Origin: Candidatus Saccharimonadota bacterium | Lineage (GTDB): Bacteria > Patescibacteriota > Saccharimonadia > Saccharimonadales > Saccharimonadaceae | Assembly: GCA_905372305.1 (NCBI GenBank) | Contig: CAJPOP010000001.1 | Location: 248,001 to 312,000 of the forward strand | Direction: 5' to 3' | Length of the DNA stretch: 64,000 nt | Translations under genes and position numbers: made by a program | The notes under the pieces: generated by a model | Seen by the model: the letters and a program-made list of their open reading frames with translations, nothing else | Told to the model about the DNA's origin: nothing | Database searches by the model: none | Part shown: positions 16,468 to 25,473 of the stretch, one piece after another | Layout: each line of letters begins with the position of its first letter | How positions within the stretch are numbered: position 1 is the stretch's first letter

Positions 16468-17720
16468 GTACTAAAGACTATCTAAATCTATCAGCCTTGG
16501 CGTATGTTGATTTTGAGGGTGTAGATAAGGGAAAAACTATAGGTAGCCTTGCTGACAGCATTAAAGATGGTACTATATCACGTAAAGAGTTTGATCTTGA
16601 TAGGCCTGAACTCTCCGCTCTCAAAAACAAATCTAACCCTCTTCGATCCTGGAAACTCCTTGATTTTAAAAATTCCGGTTTTTCGGGATTCTATGCAATC
16701 GCTCTGCAAAACCCTGACACAAAGGAAATAGTTTTTTCTTTTCGTGGTACTAACAATATTATGAATGTTGACATATTTACCGATATCGGTATTGGTATAT
16801 TCGTTCCTCATTTTCTTCATCTTCAGTTTGTTGACGCCAAGAACTTTGTGTTTGATATTTTAAACAAATATGGATCTACGCACTACGATAACCAAGAGGG
16901 CATGCTCAAGGCTCTTAACCAGGATAGTAAAGTTAGTTTTACTGGACATTCGCTAGGTGGTGGGCTAGCTCAGTATATGACGTATGTAACTTCTGATATG
17001 GGAAGTAATGACATAGGAGCAAAATCAGTAACCTTTAACGGCGTAGGTATAGGTCAGAATGCTTGGGATATTGAAATATGGGGTAATGGACATAGATATA
17101 ATTCAACGAATCATATTAACTCTGGGGATTTCACCGGTAATTATGGTATGGGGTTGGGTAGACCAATTTACCATGTAGATGCACTGAGCGGGGTACGATC
17201 TCAATCGGTAAATGTTAAAGCGTTAGCAACTATGCTGATGTATAAAGTCTATAGTCTTACAGGTAAGAATCGCAAAATCGACTATCTTGCTAAAATAAAG
17301 AATATTCAAAAAAGTCTAAAAGATGGAGACGAGCGTAGGAGTACTACGTTAGTCTATGAGGGGTTCTTTGAAGGCGGAGGTGGTTCGGGTGTCGTAAGGT
17401 ATCACATGCTTGACACCCTAATAGATAGGACAACGGGCAAAGTGACAGATACGGTAGAGGAGAATGCTGCTGGTTTAGCTAATAAGTTAGACGAAGACAA
17501 GGTTCAGAAGCTTATAGGGGCTATCAAAGTTATTGAGGTAGCTAAAGAGAGGGTAACTATAGAGAGTCGTTATGGACTAGTAAACTACCTGTCTATAAAT
17601 GGAAAGAACATAGGTCAGGTAGATATGAAGGTATGCCCGGTAATCCTCCAGCAAAAGAGTATGGTAAACCTAAGTATAGCTATACAGACGCTCAGATTGG
17701 CTATGCGAACTATGTTCTAA
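16461..17720 (+). CDS. Class 3-type lipase domain, N-terminal piece of a frame-broken RTX protein
   Basis: 419 readable residues. The domain has the alpha/beta-hydrolase lipase features of the class 3 family: an FSFRGTNN oxyanion-region segment (about 92-99), the nucleophile elbow TGHSLGGGLA with Ser164, and a later VRYHMLD with a candidate catalytic His. The N-terminus has no signal peptide, as expected for type I secretion. The frame ends at 17720, but RTX-protein sequence is open in the -1 frame from 17546 onward, so lipase and RTX body were one gene. The domain is AT-rich with ATA/AGA codons up to about 17.79 kb. Overlaps the partner gene by 7 bases. Confidence 0.75.
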   Translation: MVSTKDYLNLSALAYVDFEGVDKGKTIGSLADSIKDGTISRKEFDLDRPELSALKNKSNPLRSWKLLDFKNSGFSGFYAIALQNPDTKEIVFSFRGTNNIMNVDIFTDIGIGIFVPHFLHLQFVDAKNFVFDILNKYGSTHYDNQEGMLKALNQDSKVSFTGHSLGGGLAQYMTYVTSDMGSNDIGAKSVTFNGVGIGQNAWDIEIWGNGHRYNSTNHINSGDFTGNYGMGLGRPIYHVDALSGVRSQSVNVKALATMLMYKVYSLTGKNRKIDYLAKIKNIQKSLKDGDERRSTTLVYEGFFEGGGGSGVVRYHMLDTLIDRTTGKVTDTVEENAAGLANKLDEDKVQKLIGAIKVIEVAKERVTIESRYGLVNYLSINGKNIGQVDMKVCPVILQQKSMVNLSIAIQTLRLAMRTMF

Positions 17721-19066
17721 AAGAATTTGAAAGAATGTTCTCAAGTGGGGAATACAAAGATATTGAGGTTATTTTCCAGAAAGCCCAAGCCGAGCAAAAC
17801 CGCCGCATTGATCCGCTGGTGTTTGATTTGGGCGGCGATGGAATAGAGACAGTTTCACTTGAAGAATCAAACGCTTTCTTTGATTTGGATAACAACGGTT
17901 TCGCTGAAAAAACCTCGTGGGTTGGTGCCAAAGAAGGCTTGCTGGCGTACGATAAAAATGGCGACGGGATAATTAATGGCGGCAACGAGCTGTTCGGCGA
18001 CCGCACGTTAATGAAAGACGGTAAGACGTTGGCGTCGAGCGGCTTTACTGCCTTGGCAGAGTATGACGATAACAAGGATGGCAAGATCGACAGTAATGAC
18101 GCAATATATACGCTGCTGCGGATTTGGCAAGATTCTGATGGCGATGGTATTGCTTCTGCTGGCGAGTTAAAACAGTTGGTTGATTTGGGGATCGTGTCCA
18201 TCGGCTTGTCGTATAACAACACTGGCGTGACCGACGGCGCTAATAACATCCAAGTGCGAACAGGAACGTTTACTTTGGCGGATGGCAGTTCTCGGGCAGT
18301 TGGGGAATATCTACTAAATCGTAATCCAGTACATTCGGTAGATTCGTCGCCGATAGAGATTTCTGATAGCGTTGCGCTACTTCCAAATGTGCAGGGAGCA
18401 GGAAATGTTGGCTCACTGCATAAAGCGATAATGCAGGATAAATCCGGTTCTTTGCGCAGCTTGGTAGAGAAATTTATTGCAGAAAAGGATGTTGCAAAAC
18501 GTGAGGCGTTGACTGAGGGTATTTTGGCTCACTGGGCGGGGGTGGATTCTGTTGATCCGGAAAGCCGCGGCGATGTGTTTGATGCCCGAAAATTGGCTGT
18601 ATTGGAAAAGTTTTTCGGTGCAGAATTTCAGGGTTCGCCAAATACTAGCTCAGCGCCTTTGCTAAAATCTTCGTATACTAAATTGTTTGAAGTTGTGTAT
18701 GTGTCATTGATTTCTCAGGCGCAGTTGAAAGATATAGTGAATAGCGTGGCTGATGACAATGATGAGATTTCATTTGAGAAAGCTAAACAAGTTATAGATG
18801 CCGCTATTGCTCAAGATCCTGTTGCTGGCGTTGGTTTGCTGGGCGAGTTTGCACGGGCGATGAAATATTATGGATTGAAGAGTAGTAAAGAGTTTGCTGT
18901 TTTGCGAGGTTATTATGCCGGTAAATCAGCGGAGTATGGTCGTATTATTGACTTTGCTGGCGAGCAAGTTTTACGCGGTACGGCCAACGGAGAATCGCTC
19001 AGTGTGGGTGAGCTGTATACTTTGATAGATGGTGACGCCGGTGACGACACTCTCGAAGGCAAAGCC

Positions 19067-19162
19067 GGCAACGATACCCTCATCGGCGGTCAAGGCAAAG
19101 ACTATCTCAAAGGCGGCGAAGGCGACGACGTCTACATCTTCAACAAGGGAGATGGGGAAGAT
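19067..19162 (+). repeat. 96-bp direct repeat, copy 1 (RTX-coding)
   Basis: Identical base for base to 19612-19707. It encodes NDTLIGGQGKDYLKGGEGDD and VYIFNKGDGED. The offset between copies is 545 bp (2 mod 3). Confidence 0.9.
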
Positions 19163-19251
19163 GTAATTGAAGAAGCAAACGGTTCGGACACCATCCAATT
19201 CGGCGCCGGCATAAAACCAGATGATGTCGTTGCTAAAGTTATTGGCGACAG

Positions 19252-19303
19252 TATTGGGGGTGTTAATCTTGAACTATTATTGGGGGTGTTAATCTTGAAC
19301 TAT
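19252..19303 (+). repeat. Perfect 26-bp tandem duplication inside the RTX gene
   Basis: Copy 1 is 19252-19277, copy 2 is 19278-19303, identical. Removing one copy joins the 17633 frame to the 19459 frame without any other change, giving GGVNLELSIKNTNDKITIRK across the join. It is therefore the sole cause of the second frame break. Confidence 0.93.
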
Positions 19304-20076
19304 CTATTAAAAACACCAATGACAAAATTACTATCCGTAAGCATTTTGGCTTCCTCTACAACGGACACAGCGATACTCCTCAACACCAAATAGAGAAAGT
19401 CACCTTTGCCGACGGCACAATATGGACACTAGAAGACATCCATGCCAAAGCCCACAATATGTCCGGCACTGACAAAGATGATAACATGCGCGCCCTGGAT
19501 AAATATGCCACCACATTACACGGTTTGGCTGGAAACGATAGTCTCGTCGGCGGTATTGCTAACGATCTCCTTTACGGCGACGCCGGCGATGACACCCTAT
19601 GGGGCAATGCTGGCAACGATACCCTCATCGGCGGTCAAGGCAAAGACTATCTCAAAGGCGGCGAAGGCGACGACGTCTACATCTTCAACAAGGGAGATGG
19701 GGAAGATACGGTTTGTGACGTGAACGGTAAAGCCGACGAGATTCGTCTGGGACACGAATCGATCGGTGTGGTTTTTGAGCGTGTAAATGATGACCTGCGT
19801 GTCCGTATGCCTGGCTCTCTGGATGCTATTACTATTAGCTCATGGTACAGCGGTGACAACTATAAAATCGAAACCTTCAAATCCGCCACCGGCAGCACCA
19901 TCACTCACACCCAAATTGAAAACCTCATCCAAGCCATGTCCTCTTTCCAAAAAGACACCGGCATGACCTGGGAACAAGCCTTAACAACCCAACCATCGCA
20001 AGTCCAAGCCATTGTCCAGGAGTATTGGACGGTGCCGGGGTGTGAATTAGCTATTGTAAATGATTTACATAATTGA
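19303..20076 (+). pseudogene. RTX protein C-terminal piece with type I secretion tail (third frame)
   Basis: Continues the RTX gene after the duplication: SIKNTNDKITIRKHFGF, VTFADGTIWTLEDIH (a conserved block after RTX repeats), a second nonapeptide set (GLAGNDSLVGG, YGDAGDDTLWGNAGNDTL), an IEFG-like block, and a C-terminal AMSSFQKDTGMTWEQAL...VQEYW typical of type I secretion tails. An internal ATG at 19459 could start translation, but there is no Shine-Dalgarno there. Full-length product, if frames were restored, would be about 1200 aa. Confidence 0.75.
19612..19707 (+). repeat. 96-bp direct repeat, copy 2 (RTX-coding)
   Basis: Perfect copy of 19067-19162. Recombination between the two would delete 545 bp including the 26-bp duplication and leave the RTX frame open. 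Confidence 0.9.
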
Positions 20077-20150
20077 ATAAGGGCTAATGTTACTGAAAAT
20101 TATCAGATTAATATGCCGTAGTGCCACTACTATATCTGTTTAAATAGTGT

Positions 20151-20156
20151 TATAAT
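20151..20156 (+). promoter_or_regulatory. Extended -10 promoter of pyk
   Basis: TATAAT preceded by TG (TGTTATAAT), 7 bases before the pyk ATG; probably a leaderless glycolytic operon. Confidence 0.65.
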
Positions 20157-20163
20157 TTGAAAA

Positions 20164-21585
20164 ATGAGTAACAATGTATTTAAGAGGACAAAAATATTAG
20201 CAACAATTGGCCCGGCAACATTCAGCCAGGAGAAAGTTTTTCAACTGCTGGACGCTGGCGTTAACGGCATTCGCATGAATTTTAGCCATGGCGATAATGA
20301 AAGCCGGTTGGAGCAAATTAATTGGGTGCGTACAGCTAGTCAAAGATTAGGCAAACCAGTAGCGATTTTACAGGATTTGCAGGGGCCAAAGATTCGCCTG
20401 GGTATCCTGAAAGATAACATGCTGAATGTTAAGGCTGGCGATATGCTGGTGTTGGATTCAGAAATTGCCAAACATGACGGTAGTTTTAATTTGCCGGTAC
20501 AGTATAATTTGGCAGAAAAGATGAAAGTCGGCGAACCTCTTTACATGTTTGATGGAAAGATTAAGACGATTGTGCGGGAAATTGTTAGTTCGACGGCGAT
20601 TCGCGTGGAAGTTCAAAATGACGGATTTTTGATGAGCCGCAAGGGACTGAATTTGCCGGATACGGATTTTGGCGGTGATATTATGACGTCGAAAGACATC
20701 GCCGATCTGGAGTGGGGCGCTAAGCAGGACTTTGATTATGTGGCGCTGAGCTTTGTACAGAAGGCTGACGATATTATTGATCTTCGGCAGAGGCTGGTGG
20801 AATTGGGTTCAACGGTTGATATCATTGCTAAGATTGAGACTAAGTCAGCAGTTGATCCGGAAAATTTGGAAGAAATCGTCAAAGCTAGTGACGGCGTGAT
20901 GGTGGCGCGCGGCGACTTGGCGGTAGAGGCTGGCGCGGAGATTGTTCCGGTTATGCAGCGGCGGATTATCGCTTTGTGCCGTAAATATTGCAAGCTGGTG
21001 ATCGTGGCGACGCAGATGATGGGTAGTATGGTTGATAATCCCGAGCCGACTCGCGCTGAAGTGAGTGATGTGGCAAATGCCGTCATTCAAGGTGCCGATG
21101 TGGTAATGTTGTCGGATGAGACAGCCAACGGTAAATATCCTATAGAAACTGTTCGGGCGATGCGTAAGACGATTATCTACACCCAAGAACATAGCGAAGT
21201 GATGATGGTCGATAAGACTGAGATGCGCGAGAAAACTGATGCGATTTTAAGCTACACGGCGGCGCAGTTGGCTAGGAGAATCAAGGCGCGAGCAATTATT
21301 GCTGAAACTAATACTGGTGCTACCGCGGTTAATGTCGGTGCGTATCGTCCGAACTTGCCGATTGTTTGCGTGACCGAGAATGTCAAGACGGCGCAAAAAT
21401 TAGCATTAAGCTATGCTTCTCGCCCATACATTCGTCCAAATGAGCTGAACGCTGCGACGAAGCTGGCTGAGGAATTGAAGCGGGAAGGTTATTTTGGCGA
21501 GGATCCAGTTACGGTTGTGCTGGTTAGCGGCCATCATCCGGAGCCTGGTAAAACGGATAATATTCAAATTAAGACGTTGTCATAG
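20164..21585 (+). CDS. pyk: Pyruvate kinase
   Basis: Final ATP-forming step of glycolysis, phosphoenolpyruvate plus ADP to pyruvate. 473 aa, the usual bacterial length. Domains: TIM barrel with the N-terminal RTKILATIGPAT and GIRMNFSHG (substrate Arg and Asn), a B domain (about 70-165) opened by LQGPKIRLG, the IIAKIET active-site segment with catalytic Lys, GVMVARGDLAVE, and MLSDETANGKYP; then the C-terminal allosteric domain. First gene of a pyk-pgk-tpiA operon; pgk starts 11 bases after its stop. Confidence 0.96.
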   Translation: MSNNVFKRTKILATIGPATFSQEKVFQLLDAGVNGIRMNFSHGDNESRLEQINWVRTASQRLGKPVAILQDLQGPKIRLGILKDNMLNVKAGDMLVLDSEIAKHDGSFNLPVQYNLAEKMKVGEPLYMFDGKIKTIVREIVSSTAIRVEVQNDGFLMSRKGLNLPDTDFGGDIMTSKDIADLEWGAKQDFDYVALSFVQKADDIIDLRQRLVELGSTVDIIAKIETKSAVDPENLEEIVKASDGVMVARGDLAVEAGAEIVPVMQRRIIALCRKYCKLVIVATQMMGSMVDNPEPTRAEVSDVANAVIQGADVVMLSDETANGKYPIETVRAMRKTIIYTQEHSEVMMVDKTEMREKTDAILSYTAAQLARRIKARAIIAETNTGATAVNVGAYRPNLPIVCVTENVKTAQKLALSYASRPYIRPNELNAATKLAEELKREGYFGEDPVTVVLVSGHHPEPGKTDNIQIKTLS

Positions 21586-21596
21586 GAAAATATTGG

Positions 21597-22835
21597 GTGG
21601 GCAGACAATTTTCAAAACAAACGATTCGCGGTGTTAATCTGCGCGGGCGGACTGTTTTAGTACGCGCAGATTACAATGTGCCGCTGACAAAGAAGGGCAC
21701 AATTTCCGATGATTTGCGGATTCGCGCTTCCTTGCCGACATTAAAGTATCTATTGGAACAAAATTGCAAGATCGTTATCATGTCGCATTTGGGGCGTCCA
21801 AAGGGCTGGGATATGAAACTGAGCCTGGAGGTAGTGGCTAAACATTTGGCAGAGTTGCTAGGCCGGAAAGTGCAGTTCGTTGGCGATTGTGTTGGCGATG
21901 AAGTACGCCAAACAGTACGCCGTGCGCCTCTGGGCAGTGTTATTTTGCTAGAAAATCTGCGCTTTTATCCGGAAGAAGAAGCTGATGATTTGACGTTTGC
22001 TAAATCAATTCAGCGGGCAGTTCGCGCCGATTATTTCGTGCAGGACGGGTTTGCAGTAGCGCATCGAGCGCATGCTAGTACGCATGCCATTGCGCTATGC
22101 GTGCCTGGCGTGGCGGGTTTTTTGCTGGAAAAAGAGTATACAACTATCACCAAGGCGATGAAAAATCCCCGGCCGCCGCTGGTGGCGATTATCGGCGGTG
22201 CTAAAGTTAGCGATAAAATTGCTTTGATCAAGCGGTTGATTAATAAGGCTGATCGGATTTTAATTGGCGGTGCTATGGCAAATGCTTTCTTGCAATACCG
22301 CGGCTGCAATATCGGCAAGAGTGTCTCTGAGTCTGGTCAGGAGCAGGTAATTAAGGATATTTATGATAAAGCAGAAAAAAAGGTCGGCGTAGATCATGTT
22401 GATGATTTTTTGGTTTTGCCAAGCGATGCGGCGGTAGCCCCCGATCCCTATAGCGAGCTGCCTCGCCGCGAGGTTAGCGTTGATAAAATTACCAGAGATG
22501 ATATGGCGCTAGACATTGGTAGTCAGACAATTGAGGCGTTCACGAAAGTCTTGGCAAATGCGAAAACGGTGATTTGGAACGGACCTCTCGGTTATACCGA
22601 GACAAAGATTTTTTCAATTGGTTCGGCGCGCGTAGCTTTGGCGATCGCTCAGAATAAGGATGCAGTGTCAATTGTTGGCGGCGGCGATACAGCTGATTTT
22701 ATCTTAAAATGGGACGGTCATGACGGGCAAAGTTTTACGCATGTTTCTACTGGCGGCGGTGCTAGTATGGAGCTGATGGCGGGTAAAAAACTACCGGGAA
22801 TTGAAAGTTTACTAGACGTGTATGGATTGAGGTGA
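21597..22835 (+). CDS. pgk: Phosphoglycerate kinase
   Basis: Converts 1,3-bisphosphoglycerate plus ADP to 3-phosphoglycerate plus ATP. 412 aa. N-domain: VLVRADYNVPL (substrate loop), IVIMSHLGRPKG; C-domain: IIGGAKVSDKI, the nucleotide-binding GPLGYTE block, and VGGGDTADF near the end. GTG start at 21597 with AGGAAAA a short distance upstream. It lies between pyk and tpiA; glyceraldehyde-3-phosphate dehydrogenase is not in this cluster. Confidence 0.96.
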   Translation: MGRQFSKQTIRGVNLRGRTVLVRADYNVPLTKKGTISDDLRIRASLPTLKYLLEQNCKIVIMSHLGRPKGWDMKLSLEVVAKHLAELLGRKVQFVGDCVGDEVRQTVRRAPLGSVILLENLRFYPEEEADDLTFAKSIQRAVRADYFVQDGFAVAHRAHASTHAIALCVPGVAGFLLEKEYTTITKAMKNPRPPLVAIIGGAKVSDKIALIKRLINKADRILIGGAMANAFLQYRGCNIGKSVSESGQEQVIKDIYDKAEKKVGVDHVDDFLVLPSDAAVAPDPYSELPRREVSVDKITRDDMALDIGSQTIEAFTKVLANAKTVIWNGPLGYTETKIFSIGSARVALAIAQNKDAVSIVGGGDTADFILKWDGHDGQSFTHVSTGGGASMELMAGKKLPGIESLLDVYGLR

Positions 22836-22860
22836 TAAACTAAACATAAGGATTATCATC

Positions 22861-23619
22861 ATGAGAAAAAAATTAATCATTGGCAACTGGAAGATGAACC
22901 TCAATATGCAAGAGGCGAGCTTGTATCTGCATAAGCTAATGGAAGTATTAAAGCCACGTCGGAATATTGAGGTTGTTGTAGCTCCTACAACATTAACATT
23001 GCAGAGTTTAAGCCTGCAAATTAATCGGCGAATTGCTAAGTTGGCAGCGCAGAATTGCTATTGGCGCGACCATGGCGCGTACACTGGCGAAGTGCCGGCA
23101 GCGCATCTTCGGGGGATTGCTGACTATGTACTTATCGGACATTCGGAGCGGCGATATATCTTTATTGAAAGCGATAAAGATATTAGGTTGAAAGTTCAGG
23201 CGGCGATTCGTAATCGTCTTCAGCCGATTTTGTGTATTGGCGAGACGGCGCAAGAACGGGCTTTAGGTGAAACGAGAGACGTTTTGGCTGATCAGCTAAC
23301 TAGCGGTCTGGCGAATGTGACGGCTGAGGAGTTGGATAGGGTAGTGATTGCCTATGAGCCAATTTGGGCGATTGGCACCGGCGACAATGCTAAACCGGTT
23401 GATGTAAAAAAAGCAACGCAAATGATTCGCCAGCACGTTGCTCATTTGTATGGTAAAAAGGCAGCCGAGGAAGTACGGATTTTATATGGCGGTAGTATAA
23501 CGGTTGATAGCGCAGCTGATTATTTGGCGATTTCAGGACTTGATGGATTATTGGTTGGCGCAGCAAGTTTGGACATACATCAATTTACGGAGATAATAGA
23601 AAAAGCACATAAGGGATAA
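22861..23619 (+). CDS. tpiA: Triosephosphate isomerase
   Basis: Interconverts dihydroxyacetone phosphate and glyceraldehyde 3-phosphate. 252 aa TIM barrel with all active-site blocks: GNWKMN (catalytic Lys), IGHSERR (catalytic His), AYEPIWAIGTG (catalytic Glu, loop 6) and LYGGSI phosphate loop. A TAAGGA ribosome-binding stretch precedes the ATG. Last glycolytic gene of the operon. Confidence 0.97.
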   Translation: MRKKLIIGNWKMNLNMQEASLYLHKLMEVLKPRRNIEVVVAPTTLTLQSLSLQINRRIAKLAAQNCYWRDHGAYTGEVPAAHLRGIADYVLIGHSERRYIFIESDKDIRLKVQAAIRNRLQPILCIGETAQERALGETRDVLADQLTSGLANVTAEELDRVVIAYEPIWAIGTGDNAKPVDVKKATQMIRQHVAHLYGKKAAEEVRILYGGSITVDSAADYLAISGLDGLLVGAASLDIHQFTEIIEKAHKG

Positions 23620-23633
23620 AAAATAGGGGGCAT

Positions 23634-25469
23634 ATGACAGATATTGATTTTGACGAGCTGGACAAAGCAGTAAATTCCTTGATGAGCAAGCAGCGGGCAG
23701 CGGAAAATAAGACAGATGCTGGCGATAGTACGGCTTCTGAAACTAGCTTGGCTAGTGGTAATGAAAGCAACCCTGAGCTTGCTAGTCCTACAGTCTCTTC
23801 TGTTGAGAACGCTAGTACTGATCCTGCCCCTGCCCCTGTCAATAATAATGTTGGTGGTAACATTCCGGTGAGCGTGTCGCATAGTTCGCCTGCAATGCAA
23901 ACGTCTGATAGTCAGGATGCTGAGGCTTCGGCAGCTAAGATTGGAACGGAAGCTCCCAAACCATCTCCAAATACTGAAGCAGAAGCTAATGCTGTTAAAG
24001 TTGCAACAGTACCTTCGGTGCCGGTCTCTTCGCCAACTTCGTCTGCTCCAGTGGTTGCGTCAGTTGCAGGCCAGCAGTCAGTTCCTGCAAGATCTTTGAC
24101 TCCTTCGGTCCCTCCTATTCCTTCAGCGGCAACTAACGTGAAGTCGCCAACTGTTTCGTCTGCTCCGGCGGCCTCCTCGGCGCCAGTAGTAGCTCCCTCC
24201 ACTTCAACTACGCCAGCAACGACAGTATCAGCGGCATCAGTAGCAGTTACTGCGCCGGTAGTAACGACAAATTCGCCAGCTTCGGTTTCATCGGCTCCGC
24301 CATCTTCTCCATCTTCTCCAGATTCAGAAGTAACACCAGCTGCACAAAAGCTAAAACCAGCGGCATCGACAGTGTCGGTCTCGTCCGTATCAACGACGCC
24401 AGCAGTGCCGTCCGCTCCACCGTCAAGCTCATCTGGCTCTACGGTATCGTCTTCTGTTTCGCCTAGTGGTCATACGCCAGCAGTTACGCCGGCCGTATCT
24501 CCGCCGCCAGCTGCCCCTCCTGAAGGTGATACCGTTCACGTGTCGCCAATGATAGCTAAGCGTCCGCATGGTCGTTTTATGGATGTTGTTCATCCGTCGT
24601 CTAAGTCTAAATTAGTACAGCAGCGAAAAATGACTCCAAATACATCCAAAGCGGGATTGGGAGACCAATCTGGAGCTGATTCGGCGAATAAGGACGATAG
24701 CGCCAATTTGGCGGATAAGGGTATCCGCCGCTCGTCAACGATAGGAGGAGGTAATAACCTTAATTCAAACGAGGACAACAGTGGTGTTGACACGCCAACG
24801 TCCGCTAATCCTGAAAAGTCTTTGCTGAGTTCAGCGAAAAAACGCGTCGTGTTGCCGCAAAACCCAGAGAGTAAAACAAACGATTCCCCTGATGCAGCAA
24901 CGCCAGTTCAGAGTAAAAGCGAAAGTACTGCTCCAGTATCGCCTTTTATCTCTAACGTTGAAGTCGAGAAAAGGCCGCTAGGCACGCCAGCCGCCGCTAC
25001 TGATGATGCAAATGACGAAGGCGCTGCAATAGCGAAAAATGATGACCATAAAAAATCTTTGGCAAATTATACGCCTCGTAAGTTGGATGTTTCAGAGGAT
25101 GATCCGGACGATGAAGTCGAGCCGGGCGGTGATGTTGGGCTACCGCCAGAATTTAGCGCGGATGTTATGGCGGCCGAGGAGGCTGATGTTTCTAGCCTTG
25201 ATGCTGCCGTTGATGATATTAAGGCAGCCGAACAGAGAGCTTCTAAAAAACCAAGTGATAACGACGATGTTTCGCCGCGTCATTCGCCAAAAAAAGATTC
25301 AACTGAACCTGAACCTAAGCCTATGTTTGATGCAGCAAGCCGTACGTCAAAAAATTTTGATCCTAAAGAAGAAAGCAAATCTGGCTGGCTGACAGTTCTA
25401 CTGATTCTGTTATTTTTGGCAATTGGTGTGGCCGGCGGGGCGGCAGCATACTTTTTGCTGATAAAATAG
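23634..25469 (+). CDS. Large Ser/Pro/Ala/Thr-rich tail-anchored protein, 611 aa
   Basis: Not a named family. It opens with an acidic helix (DIDFDELDKAVNSLMSKQ), continues with ~270 residues of Ser/Pro/Ala/Thr/Val low complexity, then a short ordered-looking patch (about 300-325, HVSPMIAKRPHGRFMDVVHP), a charged disordered region and a single C-terminal membrane helix (LTVLLILLFLAIGVAGGAAAYFLL). There is no signal peptide, so the long arm should be cytoplasmic, anchored by its tail. It follows tpiA by 14 bases and precedes pcrA by 4, so it is co-transcribed with both. Role unknown; a scaffold at the membrane is one possibility (inference). Confidence 0.7.
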   Translation: MTDIDFDELDKAVNSLMSKQRAAENKTDAGDSTASETSLASGNESNPELASPTVSSVENASTDPAPAPVNNNVGGNIPVSVSHSSPAMQTSDSQDAEASAAKIGTEAPKPSPNTEAEANAVKVATVPSVPVSSPTSSAPVVASVAGQQSVPARSLTPSVPPIPSAATNVKSPTVSSAPAASSAPVVAPSTSTTPATTVSAASVAVTAPVVTTNSPASVSSAPPSSPSSPDSEVTPAAQKLKPAASTVSVSSVSTTPAVPSAPPSSSSGSTVSSSVSPSGHTPAVTPAVSPPPAAPPEGDTVHVSPMIAKRPHGRFMDVVHPSSKSKLVQQRKMTPNTSKAGLGDQSGADSANKDDSANLADKGIRRSSTIGGGNNLNSNEDNSGVDTPTSANPEKSLLSSAKKRVVLPQNPESKTNDSPDAATPVQSKSESTAPVSPFISNVEVEKRPLGTPAAATDDANDEGAAIAKNDDHKKSLANYTPRKLDVSEDDPDDEVEPGGDVGLPPEFSADVMAAEEADVSSLDAAVDDIKAAEQRASKKPSDNDDVSPRHSPKKDSTEPEPKPMFDAASRTSKNFDPKEESKSGWLTVLLILLFLAIGVAGGAAAYFLLIK

Positions 25470-25473
25470 ATAC

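Larger units (their letters stand above)
17633..19393 (+). pseudogene. RTX protein body, middle piece (second frame)
   Basis: Reads IDPLVFDLGGDGIETVSL followed by EF-hand/calcium-rich segments (DKNGDGIINGGNELFGD, DDNKDGKIDSNDAIY, DSDGDGIASAGELKQL), an alpha-helical stretch (about 250-430) and RTX nonapeptides DAGDDTLEGKAGNDTLIGGQG. The correct sequence ends near 19270, where a 26-bp tandem duplication shifts the frame; the last ~45 residues to 19393 are frameshift product. Many proteobacterial RTX proteins (Neisseria and Pasteurellaceae types) carry the same VFDLGGDGIE block. Base composition here matches the core genes better than the lipase part. Confidence 0.75.

Noticed and set aside
17540..17720. 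Programmed -1 frameshift between lipase and RTX body
   Set aside because: The shift direction fits, but no X-XXY-YYZ slippery heptamer with a downstream stem was found in the overlap, and a second, clearly mutational break lies downstream.
19020..19710. CRISPR-like repeats
   Set aside because: The repeats are protein-coding RTX nonapeptides and one large 96-bp duplication, without regular spacers. No CRISPR array or cas gene seen in the window.
8072..20150. att sites of an integrative element
   Set aside because: No copy of the tRNA-Glu 3' end and no integrase, recombinase or transposase gene found; no insertion sequence anywhere in the window.
23912..24202. Glu/Gly/Thr-rich minus-strand frame
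   Set aside because: Mirror of the Ser/Pro/Ala low-complexity coding region of the 611-aa gene.
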